Part shown: positions 42,274 through 54,300 of the stretch, in pieces
How positions within the stretch are numbered: the stretch's first letter is position 1
Layout of the letters: the number at the start of each line of letters is the position of its first letter
From: Christensenella sp. UBA7862
GTDB taxonomy: Bacteria > Bacillota > Clostridia > Christensenellales > UBA1242
DNA length: 64,000 nucleotides
Direction: 5' to 3'
Assembly (NCBI GenBank): GCA_002500135.1
Contig: DLSM01000006.1
Location: forward strand, 124,184-188,183
Made by a program: the position numbers and the translations under genes
The notes under the pieces: generated by a model
Database searches by the model: none
Seen by the model: only the letters and a program-made list of their open reading frames with translations
What the model was told of the DNA's origin: nothing

Positions 42274-45200
42274 ATGTTCAAAACAATTTCCGCAAAAAAC
42301 AAACTAACCGCACTTTGTAAAGTGGTGGGGTTGTGTCTTATGTCGGCGTGCATATGCTTGTCGGCGGTTTTTAGCACCCCTCGCAAGGTCGCTTATGCTG
42401 CAGGTTCGGGCGTTACACAAGCAGATAGTCTTACAGCGGGTAGTAAGGTATATTTTGGCGAATATCCTCAAGACACAGTTATCAAGGTTGACACATGGAC
42501 GACAATGACAAAGGCTTGGACGGAAAGTAACGGAAGTCAAAGCTCTGCAACAATCACCGTTCCAACAAAGGTCAACTCAAACAGCGTAAATGTCCACACA
42601 GAAATCAAAAAACGAATTGAAAACTTGCTTAAGGAATATTACAGCACCTCTCACACAGTTGGGGACGAAACAACTCCAGTTATGACAGGCTATAGTTGGC
42701 ACGACACCACAGTTGGATACTTCGCCCCAAAAGAAGATTACGCAAACGACCAAATCTCCTACGACAACACAACGGGCTATTACACACTTCTACAACCAGT
42801 TAGCATTGGCGATGTCGGCTACTCCGCTGGTTCAAAATTTTATCCATACAACAGAATTGTCGATAACGTAAACAAATATTATAAAGTTGACGTCAACCCA
42901 AACTCCCCTAAGAACGATTATAGCAATACGGGCAAAACTGTTTATCTCGACACAAGCAGAACTAATGAGGCAAACTACCCTCAACCAGGTGTGCATCCAA
43001 ATGAAGCAACAATAAAATTTAGTGCATATAGAGATTTATCAAACTTATATATGCTCTCAAGAAATGAAAAGGTATATGATAGTGAAGTTTGTGACGTAAA
43101 TAATGTTGTGGCTCTTCATGGCTATGACAGGTTTCAAACAACAAATGAGGACACTTCTGCTGACGAGAGATGTTCCGACACGGGGACGGGGCCAGACGGA
43201 ATTTTCCTTTATGAAGTGAAACCAATTGAATGGACTGTTGTTGACACAAATATGACTGTTCAAAACGCTGGCTCGGGAAATTATAAAATGCTTGTTTCAA
43301 GCAAAATAATTGACTCAAACGCCATGAATACTAGGGGTTGGATTATCAATGGCAATGCGGCTTCCAGTTATGGCAAGACATTTGACAATAGCGTTTTGAA
43401 GGGCTGGCTTAATGGCTATGCCTCTGTCGATGTAACTTGCACCAATGGGTCAAGCACGTATGCAGATACTTTCTATCAAAGCAACAGAACATTTGTGAAT
43501 TTCGCATTTTCAAACAACATGGACGATTTGCAAATATTTACGCACACATCATCTTCTGCCGCAAAGGTTGGCTTGTTAAGTTACAATGAAGCAAATAGCA
43601 ACAACATTAAGGAGGCTTATAAAACTGATTTTGCTCTTGCAAACGGTGAGCAAGATGAAAGAAATGGAAAATATCGTTATCTTATTGATGACAGTGGCTT
43701 CACAATTTCAAGATTAATGAATCAATCTGATGAAGTGACTGGGTGGGATAGTTATAGCGGTGTTAATGAATATTCAATCTTTGGTGTGCGTCCAGTTATT
43801 TGTCTTGATGTGTCAAGCTTTACAAATTCAAGCAAAGTCGGTGATATTGACTCTGGCGACATATTGAATGTAGTTGAGCCTTTGGGACTAAACGGGGAAG
43901 TTAATTTTAGCACTGAATACACAACTCCAAATCTTCTTCACATTCAAAATGACGGTGTTGTTGACGGCAGCATTGTTGTTAAGCAAAAAGGAAGTGAAAC
44001 TGACGAGAATTACGGCACAATGTTCACAGTTGAAACTTCAAACATCACAGTTGACGGCAAGTCTGCAGTGTCGGGCTTTATTGTGGCGGGAGTTAGAGTT
44101 TATAATATAACTTACGGCTCATACGCTGGGGCAGAATATGTTGACGGCAACATCGAAATGACACCAAGTAATTACGTCAAGACCTTTATTCCAGTGTCAA
44201 GTTACATAGGCGGCAAAGACAGCACGTCCACAAACACCATAACGAGTCTCAACGGGCAGTTTGTGATGACTTTCTATCTTGTTTTTGAGGGGAAGGCTTA
44301 TCTTATCCCAGCGGAGAAAATAACTAACCCAATTATATATGCAACCGCTAGCGTCAAAGACGAGGCTCTTTCCGCTTCGGGCAGAAATCCTAAAAAACCA
44401 GTCAATGTTGAAGTTGCAAAAATTCTTGCGGGAAATATATCAAGTAATGCTTCGGAAAGCGACATAATCGACTACGGTCACATGTCAACATTGCTTTTCA
44501 AGGATAAATTAACTACTAACTCAATCTACAATTATAATTTTGTTTTCAAATATCCTACAGTTATTCAATCTTCTAAAACAAGCGGTGACTTTTCATTTGA
44601 AGTTTCTTCCAATCATAAAACAACATTTGAAAATGTCATTTTTGACGGACAAAATGATGAGCGAACACATTCTCTTGTATATGTTGCTGGCACTGCCACA
44701 TTTAATAATTGTGTTATGAAAAATGCAAATGTTACGGGCAATGGTGGGGCATTAAATGTTCACTCAACTGGAACGGTCACTGGCACAAAACTTGAAATTT
44801 CAAACTGCAGGGCAACAAATGGCGGTGGCATTTTTTGCATAGGGAATTTTAGTGTTAGCGAACTCATTATGACCAACAACTTTGCAACAAATGGGGCGGC
44901 AAGTATTTATGCAGCCGCAACAAGCATATCGGACTTTAAAATTTCAAACAGCCTTATCGTGCAAGGCAATGTTGAACAAATAAATGAAGGTCGTACTGTC
45001 TATTCAAATTATGCGGTTTACATATCGGGTTACAAGGTCAACATAAACAACCCAGTTTTCAGAGAAAATCATTCAAACACAACAACACTTTATTTGAATA
45101 ATTGTTTGCTTGACGGCGAAAACTCAACTCTTGCAAAAACTTCAGCAGAAAAAGGTGTCGGAATATTTGAAAAGAACATTGCTCACAGCAATAATGATTT

Positions 45201-48200
45201 AGTTGCTGGGGCTATGATTGTTAATGCAAATGGCACATATGAATACAAATTTAGTAACATAAAATTTTTGAGCAACGATGCTTCGGAGGGTGGCTATGGA
45301 GCGGTGCTTGTTCAAGGTCAATATAACGGGGCAAACGGTGTCAGTTTTGAAAACTGCGAATTTAAACAAAACGTGGGTCTTTACGCTGGCGGGCTTGCAT
45401 TTGCTCCCGCTGGAGTCGGCACAAAGTTTGGCGGAAATTTTAAGGTTTCAGGCACAAATTTCTACGGCAACGAAGCAAGAAGCACTGAAAAACCGGACAT
45501 TGCTGGCGCATTGCTTATAAAAACTGACGACTCATCGAAATCTACTTTTGATTTGGGAAAATTGATTTTTACGGGCAATAAGTCCTATCACTATGGTGCT
45601 GCGAGTATCAATCTCAACGCACAAAGCAGTGTTGCCCTTGAAGAGATAACTCTTGGCGGCGATGTAAATGACGGAAACAAGTTAGACAACGTCCGAAATG
45701 TATCAACGGGTTCGGGGGCATTGTTTGCAATAAAAGGTGCAACTACGGGGGCGGCTTCAACCATTTCAATCAATAATTTTGTTGCACAAAGCAACATTAA
45801 AGATTCAGAAAACACTCTAGACACTTTTGCAAATAGTGGTGTTTTGTATCTTGAAAATTTGACCTCGGCAGACGGAGTTCTCTTAAGCAATAGCCGTTTT
45901 GTAAACAATGACGGTGTGGCAAACGGTGGGGCGTTGATTATTAAAGATTGCTCAGGAATTGTTTTGAACTGCTTGTTTGAAGACAACAAAGTGAATGTTT
46001 CGGGAATGGACAATATCGCAGTTGGCGGCGGAGCAGTTTATCTTTCAAGCACATCAAATGATAATAATAACGAAATTGAAATTAGAAATTCAACCTTTAT
46101 AAATAACTCTGTGACGGCTTCAAATTCTGGCTTATTTGCTGGCGGCGGTGCAGTTTTGGCAAAGTGGATTACGCTTAAACTCACCAACATTTACGCAAAA
46201 AACAACGAAGTTTCGGGCGACAATATGCTTGCAAAAGGCGGTGCAATTTGCTCCTACGGCAACACCCCTACAACCATAAATTACATCACAAAATGTCAAC
46301 ATTCTTCCCCAAAACTCATCATTTCTGGCGGAAAATTTGAGGGGAACAACGTTACAAGCAGCAACACATCTCAAGGCGGTGCAATCTGGGGCGACTGTGT
46401 GCAAATAGTCACTGGCGGAGTAGAAGCGGGCTATTATGATAAAGATTATCAATCAGAAACAAAAGTAACAACTGCAAATGGCGTAGCAATTTTTGAAGGC
46501 AACGAAACAAAGCAAGGTGAACTTGCAAAAGGTTCTGGCGGGGCGATTTACTCGTCAAGTTGCTTTGAAATTTTAAACGAAAACAATGCGTCAACCGTTG
46601 CACAATTTACAAATAACAAAGCAAGTTCTGGCGGGGCGGTGTATGCTTGCGGGGTGGCGACTATTGACGGCGGCGACTTTGCTTCAAACGTTGCTTCAAC
46701 AAATCTATCAGGAACCATTGGCTTTGGCGGTGCAATCTATTTTGCCAACAGCGAACTTACAGTAAAATTCAGCGATTATGTAAAGGATATAAAAGACGCA
46801 CAAAATTCACAAGGCACAGCTTACAACCTTCCAATGTTCGCAGAAATTGTCCGTGCATCATTTGCGGGGAACTCGGCAAACTACGGCGGGGCAATCTATT
46901 CAAGCAGCGCTTTAACTGTGAAAATAGATAACAACAGAAACTTTTTAGGCTTTGCAAAATTTTCTATGTTAAGCATTGTTGGAGCAAGCAAGGGATTAGT
47001 AAAATTTGAGAAAAATACTGCTACAGACAACACCCTTGTCACTGGAACAAGCGGCACTGGCGGGGCAATTTATGCAACGTCACCTGTGACCCTAAGCAAC
47101 ATTACTTTTAGCGAAAATAAAGCAAAACTTGTATCAGCAATTTATTATGATAATTCTGCAAAAACATTCACTCAAGCGGCAGCAGACTATGTTACAAGTG
47201 ACAAATTGACTATTGAAAATGCAGATTTTGAGAGTAATGTTTCAAGCGGCTCGGGTGTTGTTGCAGCAAGCAATTATGTCGATGTCACAATCAAAAATTC
47301 AAACTTTACAAACAACCAAAACGGCGGGGCAATTCTTATCTTCTCGTCGTTAGGTGGCTCTCTCGGTGACGGCACTTTGGAAAATTGTATATTTGACGGA
47401 AACAAGGATACATCGGACAATTATTCTTCCGATGTCATCTCAGTTTCCGGGCAAGAAGTTGCGATAAACAACTGCACGTTTACTCAAAATGGTGACACAT
47501 CAAAAACTGCCTACGGCACAGCAATCTTGGTCGGCAAGAATGGACTTGTCCACCTAAATAACACCACTGCAAACGGCATAAAAGACAACACAATTTCACA
47601 CATGAACGGCTTCATTTTGGTGCAAAAAGACGGCAATTTGAAAGTAAATGGCGGTACGATTTCTTACCTTGAAAATACTAACTCTGACCTTGGCGGCGGA
47701 GCGTTTGTTGTGTATGGGAAAGCGTCATTTGACGGCATTACAATTTCAAATTGCACCGCTCAAAACGGTGGGGCAATATATGTTGCAGAAGGTGGAGATG
47801 TGGCCTTTGCTGGCACGATTTCAAAGTGTAATGCAACCTCAAATGGCGGCGGAATTTATGTCGAAAGCGGGGCAACACTTTTGGTGTCGGGCAAACTTAA
47901 ACTTGACCTCACATATTCTGAAAGTGTAATTCAAGAAAGCACTGCAACAAACGGCGGCGGCGTGTTCTCACTTGGTGATACAACAATCACTCATGCAAGC
48001 CTTTTGAGCAATAATGCAGAGAGTTTCGGCGGCGGAATTTATGCAAAAGAAAACAGTTCTTTGACCATTGCAAAAAACGCAAAAATCAACGGAAATACAT
48101 TAGAAAAGAAAGAAGGACAAAACAATTATTTCGGTGCTGGAATTTATGCAACTAATTGCTATTTGTATATGTCCGAAGCGGAAATCTCTAACAATAAATT

Positions 48201-51093
48201 TGCTGAAAATATCACAAACGGTGTTGGCGGCGGACTGTATGCAAGTGGAGTATATTTTGAAGCAAAAGACATGACGTTTAGCGGAAACAATGCCTCATCT
48301 CAAGGCGGGGCAATGTTTGTTACAAATGGGGCAGTTACTCTTTCATACTGCACCTTCACAAATAACAAAGCAAGGTCTGGCGGGGCGGCTTATCTTCAAA
48401 ATTGCTCGTCAAGTTTTGTGTCGTGCGACTTCTCGGGAAATTCTGCAACGCGCAACGGCAGAGCAATTATGATTGATAACAACACAGGCAGTGTCTTGAG
48501 CGGAGAGGTTGTCTTGCAAAATTGCTCATTCAAAGATTTAAAAGACGACCAAACATCGGCGGCGGGCGGCACAGCAAAAGTCTATGCAATCTGCAAATCG
48601 CTTGTTGTGTCAAGTTGCGATTTTGTTGAAAATGTAAACAAAACACATGGTGGCAACATTTCTCACCTTTATGCAAAAGCGAATAATGTCGAAATTTTGG
48701 ACAGCAACTTTACTCGTGGGCTGTGTGCTGGCACAGATAGCGGCGTCACAATCTCGGCTGAAAATGTTTGGGTTGAGCGTTGCACATTCCTTCTAAACGC
48801 TGACGGTGGACTATCTCTTGCAGCAAACTACGGCGTCATCGCAAACTCAGAATTCTTGTCCAACAAGCAAAACGGCGGGCTTAAACTAAACAAACTCGGG
48901 GAAAAGTCCTCAGTTGAAATTATTGATACAAACTTCACAAATTATGTTACAGATGGATATACAGAATCAAATGGCAACATTTCGACCTCAAGCGGCAGTG
49001 CAATTTATGTATCAAGTGGTGTAAATTTGCGACTTTCGGGCGAAATAAATGTGACCAAAAATGTTGTGGATACAACGAATACAACTACAAGTGGGGCAAT
49101 TTATGTTGCAAAGGACGGCAAATTCGTCATAACTCGTGGCTCAAAAGTCGTCATTTCAGATAACACTGTTCATTCAACAACATCAAATAACACAAGCAAT
49201 TTGGTGTTCGCAAACGAGAACGATACAACATTCCTAGAGGGCGGACTGCTTGACGGCAGCAGCATTGGAATTACAATCCAAAATGGTGGCAATGTCGTGG
49301 CACAATCGCCAACAAATATTCCACTTGAAACAAGTGATATAAACAAATTATTCAGTGACGACACAAACAAATATTTCAGTTATTCTGCGGACAAAAAACA
49401 ACTCCTTGTTTACTCAAAATCAGCGGATAACACCGAAAGTTCAGGAAAAATTGTCACAGCAACTGGGGGCGACAACAACACTTACGCAATGACTTTGTCA
49501 GACATAACACTTTTGTATTCGGGCATGCCAAAAGACGGATACAAAATTGATAAAAGTTATTTTGAAGTGACTTCAAGCGGCAACAAAGTTGACATTGTTT
49601 CAATGAATTTTAGCCTAAAAGTTGACGGCGAATTCCAAGAAGCAGTGGTAGACAGTATAACTTTAACTTCAAAAGGAACATATAACATTGGCGTTGCAGT
49701 CACTGCGGTGAAAATTGGCGAAAATATTGTAAATATTCCTTCAAGTTTTTCACCTCTATCTGGTCTTGCGGACGAGATTGTGGTCGATATTGTTGGCGAA
49801 TATTTGTATATAATTTCCGCACCACAAGCGACTATGACAGCGGGCAATGCCTCGTCTTTCAAAATAACTCAAGCGGGCTTGGTGCAACGTAGCAGTGGTC
49901 AAGAAGTGGCTGGAACTTGGTCACTTGTGTCACCAGAAACTGCCACCACTTCGGGCTATTATGCTTGCAAATTCACCCCAAAACAAACCTCACTTTATGA
50001 AAACAAAGATAGCGTAACTGGCACAATGTATGTTCAAGTTATGTATGATAAAATGTATTACATGACAGTCGGGGCTGAGGCTGCAATTTACGCCGACAGC
50101 GAGGGAACAACCAAAATTATAGCTGAAAACTTTACGGACGCAATGGAATTTTTGAACGACAACGGAACATTTGTATTCATGACGCCTTATGTTGTAAATA
50201 ACAATGAAAACATTGTAATTTCAAAGAAAATTAACTTTATAAGACAATATGACGAAACAAATTTTGCCATGATTGAAGTGCCAATGGGTAAAAAACTTGT
50301 CATAACTTGCACCAGCGGACAGGCTCTGTTTGAGGGGCAAAATGACGAAACTCAATATCCAATTTTCATCATTGACGGCAGCCTTACTCTCGGCTCAAAT
50401 GTCATTGTCAGAAACTTCAAATGCAAGTCCTACGCAGCGTCATCGGTTCATGGCGTAATTTGCAACAACGGAACACTCGTTCTGCAAGGGTGCAAAATCT
50501 ATGACAACGAAGTGATACTTAAAAATAGTGACGATTATGAGATTGGCGGTGTGGTGTATAACGGCGGCACAATGAATATTCTTGGCGGCGAATTCTATGG
50601 CAACAAAGCCACAAATGGCAACGGTGGATTTGTCTATTCGTGCGGCAAACTGACCGTTTCTGGCGGAACTATCAAAAACAACAAAAGTGGCTACGGAGCG
50701 GGACTTTACGTGGCAAACGGTGGGTCGGTGGTGCTTTCTAGCGGCGAAATAACTCATAATAACGCTCAAAATAACGGCGGCGGAGTTTTTGTTGCAGAGG
50801 GCGGAACATTGAACCTTGGCGGCACGCAAATTTTGTCGAATATTGCAGGTGGTTTGGGTGCGGGACTATATAAGGCAGAAGGCGGCACAGTTTTGCTTTC
50901 TGGTGGTGAAGAAATATTAACCTCGACCATTGAGTCAGTGGAAGCGTTGAACTCTGTTGAAGAAACCCGACCAATTACTCAAAACAACAACTGGTTTGTC
51001 ATTATGTGCGTAATTTTTATGGTCATTGCAACGGCAATTTTCGTGTTTTTGCTTGCAAAATCTAAAAAGCCACAAACTTTTGACAAAAACTAA
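42274..51093 (+). CDS. Giant beta-helix surface protein (2939 aa)
   Basis: This secreted protein has a signal peptide ending near AYA-A (residue 42). A globular N-terminal module (about 55-515) starts with VYFGEYPQ and ends with FGVRPVICLD, the pattern of DUF6273-type domains. A long right-handed beta-helix (about 760-2340) follows, made of polymorphic-membrane-protein-like units (GGAIY/GGGIY followed by F-x-x-N-x-A). An Ig-like part with a FTPKQTSLYEN module lies near 2545-2600, then a second short helix (about 2680-2880). It ends in one membrane helix (about 2909-2928) and the basic tail KSKKPQTFDKN; there is no LPxTG. AAGGAGA precedes ATG 42274. Likely an adhesin; ligand unknown. Confidence 0.85.
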   Translation: MFKTISAKNKLTALCKVVGLCLMSACICLSAVFSTPRKVAYAAGSGVTQADSLTAGSKVYFGEYPQDTVIKVDTWTTMTKAWTESNGSQSSATITVPTKVNSNSVNVHTEIKKRIENLLKEYYSTSHTVGDETTPVMTGYSWHDTTVGYFAPKEDYANDQISYDNTTGYYTLLQPVSIGDVGYSAGSKFYPYNRIVDNVNKYYKVDVNPNSPKNDYSNTGKTVYLDTSRTNEANYPQPGVHPNEATIKFSAYRDLSNLYMLSRNEKVYDSEVCDVNNVVALHGYDRFQTTNEDTSADERCSDTGTGPDGIFLYEVKPIEWTVVDTNMTVQNAGSGNYKMLVSSKIIDSNAMNTRGWIINGNAASSYGKTFDNSVLKGWLNGYASVDVTCTNGSSTYADTFYQSNRTFVNFAFSNNMDDLQIFTHTSSSAAKVGLLSYNEANSNNIKEAYKTDFALANGEQDERNGKYRYLIDDSGFTISRLMNQSDEVTGWDSYSGVNEYSIFGVRPVICLDVSSFTNSSKVGDIDSGDILNVVEPLGLNGEVNFSTEYTTPNLLHIQNDGVVDGSIVVKQKGSETDENYGTMFTVETSNITVDGKSAVSGFIVAGVRVYNITYGSYAGAEYVDGNIEMTPSNYVKTFIPVSSYIGGKDSTSTNTITSLNGQFVMTFYLVFEGKAYLIPAEKITNPIIYATASVKDEALSASGRNPKKPVNVEVAKILAGNISSNASESDIIDYGHMSTLLFKDKLTTNSIYNYNFVFKYPTVIQSSKTSGDFSFEVSSNHKTTFENVIFDGQNDERTHSLVYVAGTATFNNCVMKNANVTGNGGALNVHSTGTVTGTKLEISNCRATNGGGIFCIGNFSVSELIMTNNFATNGAASIYAAATSISDFKISNSLIVQGNVEQINEGRTVYSNYAVYISGYKVNINNPVFRENHSNTTTLYLNNCLLDGENSTLAKTSAEKGVGIFEKNIAHSNNDLVAGAMIVNANGTYEYKFSNIKFLSNDASEGGYGAVLVQGQYNGANGVSFENCEFKQNVGLYAGGLAFAPAGVGTKFGGNFKVSGTNFYGNEARSTEKPDIAGALLIKTDDSSKSTFDLGKLIFTGNKSYHYGAASINLNAQSSVALEEITLGGDVNDGNKLDNVRNVSTGSGALFAIKGATTGAASTISINNFVAQSNIKDSENTLDTFANSGVLYLENLTSADGVLLSNSRFVNNDGVANGGALIIKDCSGIVLNCLFEDNKVNVSGMDNIAVGGGAVYLSSTSNDNNNEIEIRNSTFINNSVTASNSGLFAGGGAVLAKWITLKLTNIYAKNNEVSGDNMLAKGGAICSYGNTPTTINYITKCQHSSPKLIISGGKFEGNNVTSSNTSQGGAIWGDCVQIVTGGVEAGYYDKDYQSETKVTTANGVAIFEGNETKQGELAKGSGGAIYSSSCFEILNENNASTVAQFTNNKASSGGAVYACGVATIDGGDFASNVASTNLSGTIGFGGAIYFANSELTVKFSDYVKDIKDAQNSQGTAYNLPMFAEIVRASFAGNSANYGGAIYSSSALTVKIDNNRNFLGFAKFSMLSIVGASKGLVKFEKNTATDNTLVTGTSGTGGAIYATSPVTLSNITFSENKAKLVSAIYYDNSAKTFTQAAADYVTSDKLTIENADFESNVSSGSGVVAASNYVDVTIKNSNFTNNQNGGAILIFSSLGGSLGDGTLENCIFDGNKDTSDNYSSDVISVSGQEVAINNCTFTQNGDTSKTAYGTAILVGKNGLVHLNNTTANGIKDNTISHMNGFILVQKDGNLKVNGGTISYLENTNSDLGGGAFVVYGKASFDGITISNCTAQNGGAIYVAEGGDVAFAGTISKCNATSNGGGIYVESGATLLVSGKLKLDLTYSESVIQESTATNGGGVFSLGDTTITHASLLSNNAESFGGGIYAKENSSLTIAKNAKINGNTLEKKEGQNNYFGAGIYATNCYLYMSEAEISNNKFAENITNGVGGGLYASGVYFEAKDMTFSGNNASSQGGAMFVTNGAVTLSYCTFTNNKARSGGAAYLQNCSSSFVSCDFSGNSATRNGRAIMIDNNTGSVLSGEVVLQNCSFKDLKDDQTSAAGGTAKVYAICKSLVVSSCDFVENVNKTHGGNISHLYAKANNVEILDSNFTRGLCAGTDSGVTISAENVWVERCTFLLNADGGLSLAANYGVIANSEFLSNKQNGGLKLNKLGEKSSVEIIDTNFTNYVTDGYTESNGNISTSSGSAIYVSSGVNLRLSGEINVTKNVVDTTNTTTSGAIYVAKDGKFVITRGSKVVISDNTVHSTTSNNTSNLVFANENDTTFLEGGLLDGSSIGITIQNGGNVVAQSPTNIPLETSDINKLFSDDTNKYFSYSADKKQLLVYSKSADNTESSGKIVTATGGDNNTYAMTLSDITLLYSGMPKDGYKIDKSYFEVTSSGNKVDIVSMNFSLKVDGEFQEAVVDSITLTSKGTYNIGVAVTAVKIGENIVNIPSSFSPLSGLADEIVVDIVGEYLYIISAPQATMTAGNASSFKITQAGLVQRSSGQEVAGTWSLVSPETATTSGYYACKFTPKQTSLYENKDSVTGTMYVQVMYDKMYYMTVGAEAAIYADSEGTTKIIAENFTDAMEFLNDNGTFVFMTPYVVNNNENIVISKKINFIRQYDETNFAMIEVPMGKKLVITCTSGQALFEGQNDETQYPIFIIDGSLTLGSNVIVRNFKCKSYAASSVHGVICNNGTLVLQGCKIYDNEVILKNSDDYEIGGVVYNGGTMNILGGEFYGNKATNGNGGFVYSCGKLTVSGGTIKNNKSGYGAGLYVANGGSVVLSSGEITHNNAQNNGGGVFVAEGGTLNLGGTQILSNIAGGLGAGLYKAEGGTVLLSGGEEILTSTIESVEALNSVEETRPITQNNNWFVIMCVIFMVIATAIFVFLLAKSKKPQTFDKN

Positions 51094-51128
51094 ATATTTT
51101 GAGCAAAAACAGTTTAATAGTTTTTTAA

Positions 51129-51163
51129 GAAAAAAATAGGTGAGAAATTGCCTATTTTTTCTT
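51129..51163 (+). terminator. Terminator after the first giant gene
   Basis: A 10-bp stem AAAAAATAGG/CCTATTTTTT with a ten-base loop. The 51164-51285 stretch that follows is AT-rich and empty. Confidence 0.8.
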
Positions 51164-51285
51164 GTTTTTTGGACAAAATATATTTGCTAAAACGCTTTTG
51201 TGGAGCAAAAATACAGAAAAATAAATTTGTCAACTAAATTTCAAACAAAAAGTTTATTTTTTATATTTTTTTTGTTGCAAAATAT

Positions 51286-51314
51286 TTGTTAATTTTTGAC
51301 CCATAATATATAAT
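51286..51314 (+). promoter_or_regulatory. Promoter of the second giant surface gene
   Basis: TTGTTA (51286-51291), 17-bp spacer, TATAAT (51309-51314), about 85 bases before the coding start. Confidence 0.5.
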
Positions 51315-51398
51315 ATAATCATAGTTGTAATAAGATTGTCGAACTATGCAATTTTATGTCAACAAATTCAAAGGCAAGTTTGCCAAGAGGTTATGGTT

Positions 51399-54300
51399 AT
51401 GAAAAATTTGAACCGAAAATTATTAAGAGTTGTCTGTTCGTCACTTCTGGGTGTTGTGGCGTTACTGGGCGGGATAACATTGTCCCCAAATTTTTTTGCA
51501 CAAAAAAGTGCATACGCAGCAGGACAAGTCTTAACGCAAGAGGACTCACTCCTTGGCGTGACGGAGAAACAAGTTTATCTTCCAAATACAACTCAGCCTT
51601 TCACTGATTTGATTGACGAACTTGTCGCAAACGAAAGTATTGAACAAGATACTGAGGGCTACTACAAAAGCAAAGATAGCAATGTAGCATACACTATCGT
51701 ATTTAAAAGCCCAGCAACAGAGGGTTCAAGTAACTGGACATTCAACAATAAAACAACCTTTGCTTTTGACGGCTTTACATTTGAGGCAGACCAAAACTTT
51801 ACTTCTGGCACAATGCTCACCTTGACAGATTTCTCAAATGTCAAATTTAAAAATTGCACATTCATTGGGAAAAGTGGCGTATCGGGAATGGTGTTTAACC
51901 AAAGCACAAATACTGGGGAAACAACCGCCACTTTTGAAAACTGTACATTCAAGGACTTTGGCGGAAAGATTATCAGCACATCAAGTTCAAAAGTAACATT
52001 CTCTGGCAAAAATACATTTACAAGCAACAACAGCGGCAACGCACCATTGATTGAAGTTACAAACAACTCATTGACTTTTGCTGAAGATAGTGAAACCAGC
52101 ACGGGAAACAAAACAGTTTTTGAAAACAACGTTGCTTCAAATGTTCTCAATCTTTCAAATGTCACTCTCGGCATGAATAATATAGATTTCATTTCAAACA
52201 CTGGCAGAATTTTAAATGCAAATTCAACCCCAACATTGAAAAATGTTAATATTAAAAACAACACTTCAGTGGGCAGTGTTATGAACCTCAACTTGGGCGG
52301 TGCGGTCAATATGACAGACGTAACATTTGACGGCAATAATGTATCACAAGCCCAAACTTCAGGGGAAACAAATGCAGTTGTTGCTGTTTTGACAAATGGG
52401 TTTAATGGAGATATTAACGGACTTACAATCAATAACCCATCAAGCGTGAACAATGTTGTAATTCAAAAGACGAATGACACAAATGACACGACATCTGCAG
52501 GAACATTCACAATTAAAAACGCAAACATAACTGGCGGCGGCAGTGCATTTGCATTTTCAAAGATTGAAAGCGTGAACATTGGAACGTTGGGCGAGAATGG
52601 GAACGAAGGCAAAGTTGGACTTGTTGCAAGCGGCTGCTCGGGTGATGTTTTGAAAGTGAAAAATGCCAAAAACTTCACACTTTACAATTCAAATATCGGC
52701 AACCTTGAAACAAATGACATTTACTCTCGTGGAATTTATTTGAACACTGTGAGCAGTGGAACAATTAAGAATGTTACAGTGTATAACTGCAAGGCTGAGG
52801 CGGGCGTAAGCGGTGCGGGCTTGTATATGACAGGCAGCACAATTACAATGAATAATTGCAACTTCACTGGCAACGTGGCTGGAGAAAATGGTGGCAATGG
52901 CGGTGCAGTTTACATGAGTGGTGGCTCATTGACTATTAAAAACTCAACTTTCGACTCAAACGGCACTGATGACAGTTCAGAGAATGGCGGCTTTGGCGGT
53001 GCAATTTATGCGGCTTCTGGCACTTTGACTATTGACGACCAATCTGTTGTAACATTCAGAAATAACCATGCTTCCAAGGGCGGTGCAATTTATCTCGAAA
53101 GCGGTGCAACTCTCGCAAAGCAAAAAATAAATAAAACAACAGAATTTATCTCAAACTCAGCGGCATATGACGGCGGTGCAATCTATAGCAAAAACTCTCT
53201 TACACTTGGAAAGAACAACTTTACAAATTCAAATTCTGGCAGAAACGGCGGAGCGATTTATTTTGATAGTTCAGAGTCAGTGCTTCAACTTATGGCTTGC
53301 TCTTTTGAAAATGATACAGCCACAAACGGCGGCGCAATTTATGTCCAAGCTGCTGGCGATGTCACCCTTGGCAATCCAGCCGAAGCGGCTTATTATCTTG
53401 AGGGCAACACATTCACTTCTTGCACCACATCTAGCGAGGGAATAGTTTGCATAAATTCCATAGACAAAGTTCAAATTTGGCAAGCGGAATTTGACGCCAA
53501 AAACGTTGCGGGTGTTGCAGCAGACGGCGGCGTTTTGGTCATAAAATCAAGCAAAAACTGCACAGTAGATATTAGGAGTTTGAGAGTTGCAAACTATGTA
53601 ACGGGCAGCAAAGGTGCGGTGGCAATTATATCCGAAAGCAACGCAAAAATTGACACTACAATAACATTGTTTGAAGTGTCAAATGTTGCGTCACAAAACT
53701 CGGGTTCAAAAGGCGGCGCATTGTATTTAAGCGGCAATGTGGAAGCAAATGTTACAGAAGTGACCTTCACTTCAACCTACGCAGACATGGGCGGAGCGAT
53801 TTATCTTGAAGAAAATGCAAATTTGACAATTTCTGATGTAGATTTTGTGTCCATTGGAACAGAAAAAAGTGCAATTTTCGCTAGGAAAGTTTCGGGCGAA
53901 GTGGTGTATGCAGAGAATAGCACAATAACACTTTCTGACGCCACAGTCACTGGCACAGTTATTTCTCAAGCGGGGTCACTTATGGCTTTTGCGGGAGCAA
54001 GTGTTGTAACTCTCGAAAATGTAGAGTTCGTGTCAAACACAGTTTATTCTTCTTCGGCAACAGACGGCTTTGGGCTTGAGGTTGAGAAAGATGTCCAGTT
54101 CTCCATAACTGGCGGAAGATTTGCGGGCAACGTCTTTGCAAAAGATGTCATAAAATTTGCAGACCAAATGGGATATTTTGTTTCGGGTGTTGTGTTTGAG
54201 GGCAACGAAATTAAAACCTTAACAAACGGCATTTTAAAAGTTACAAACTCCAACAACATTATTCAAAATTGCGTGTTCAGAGATAACACCGCTGCGGGCG

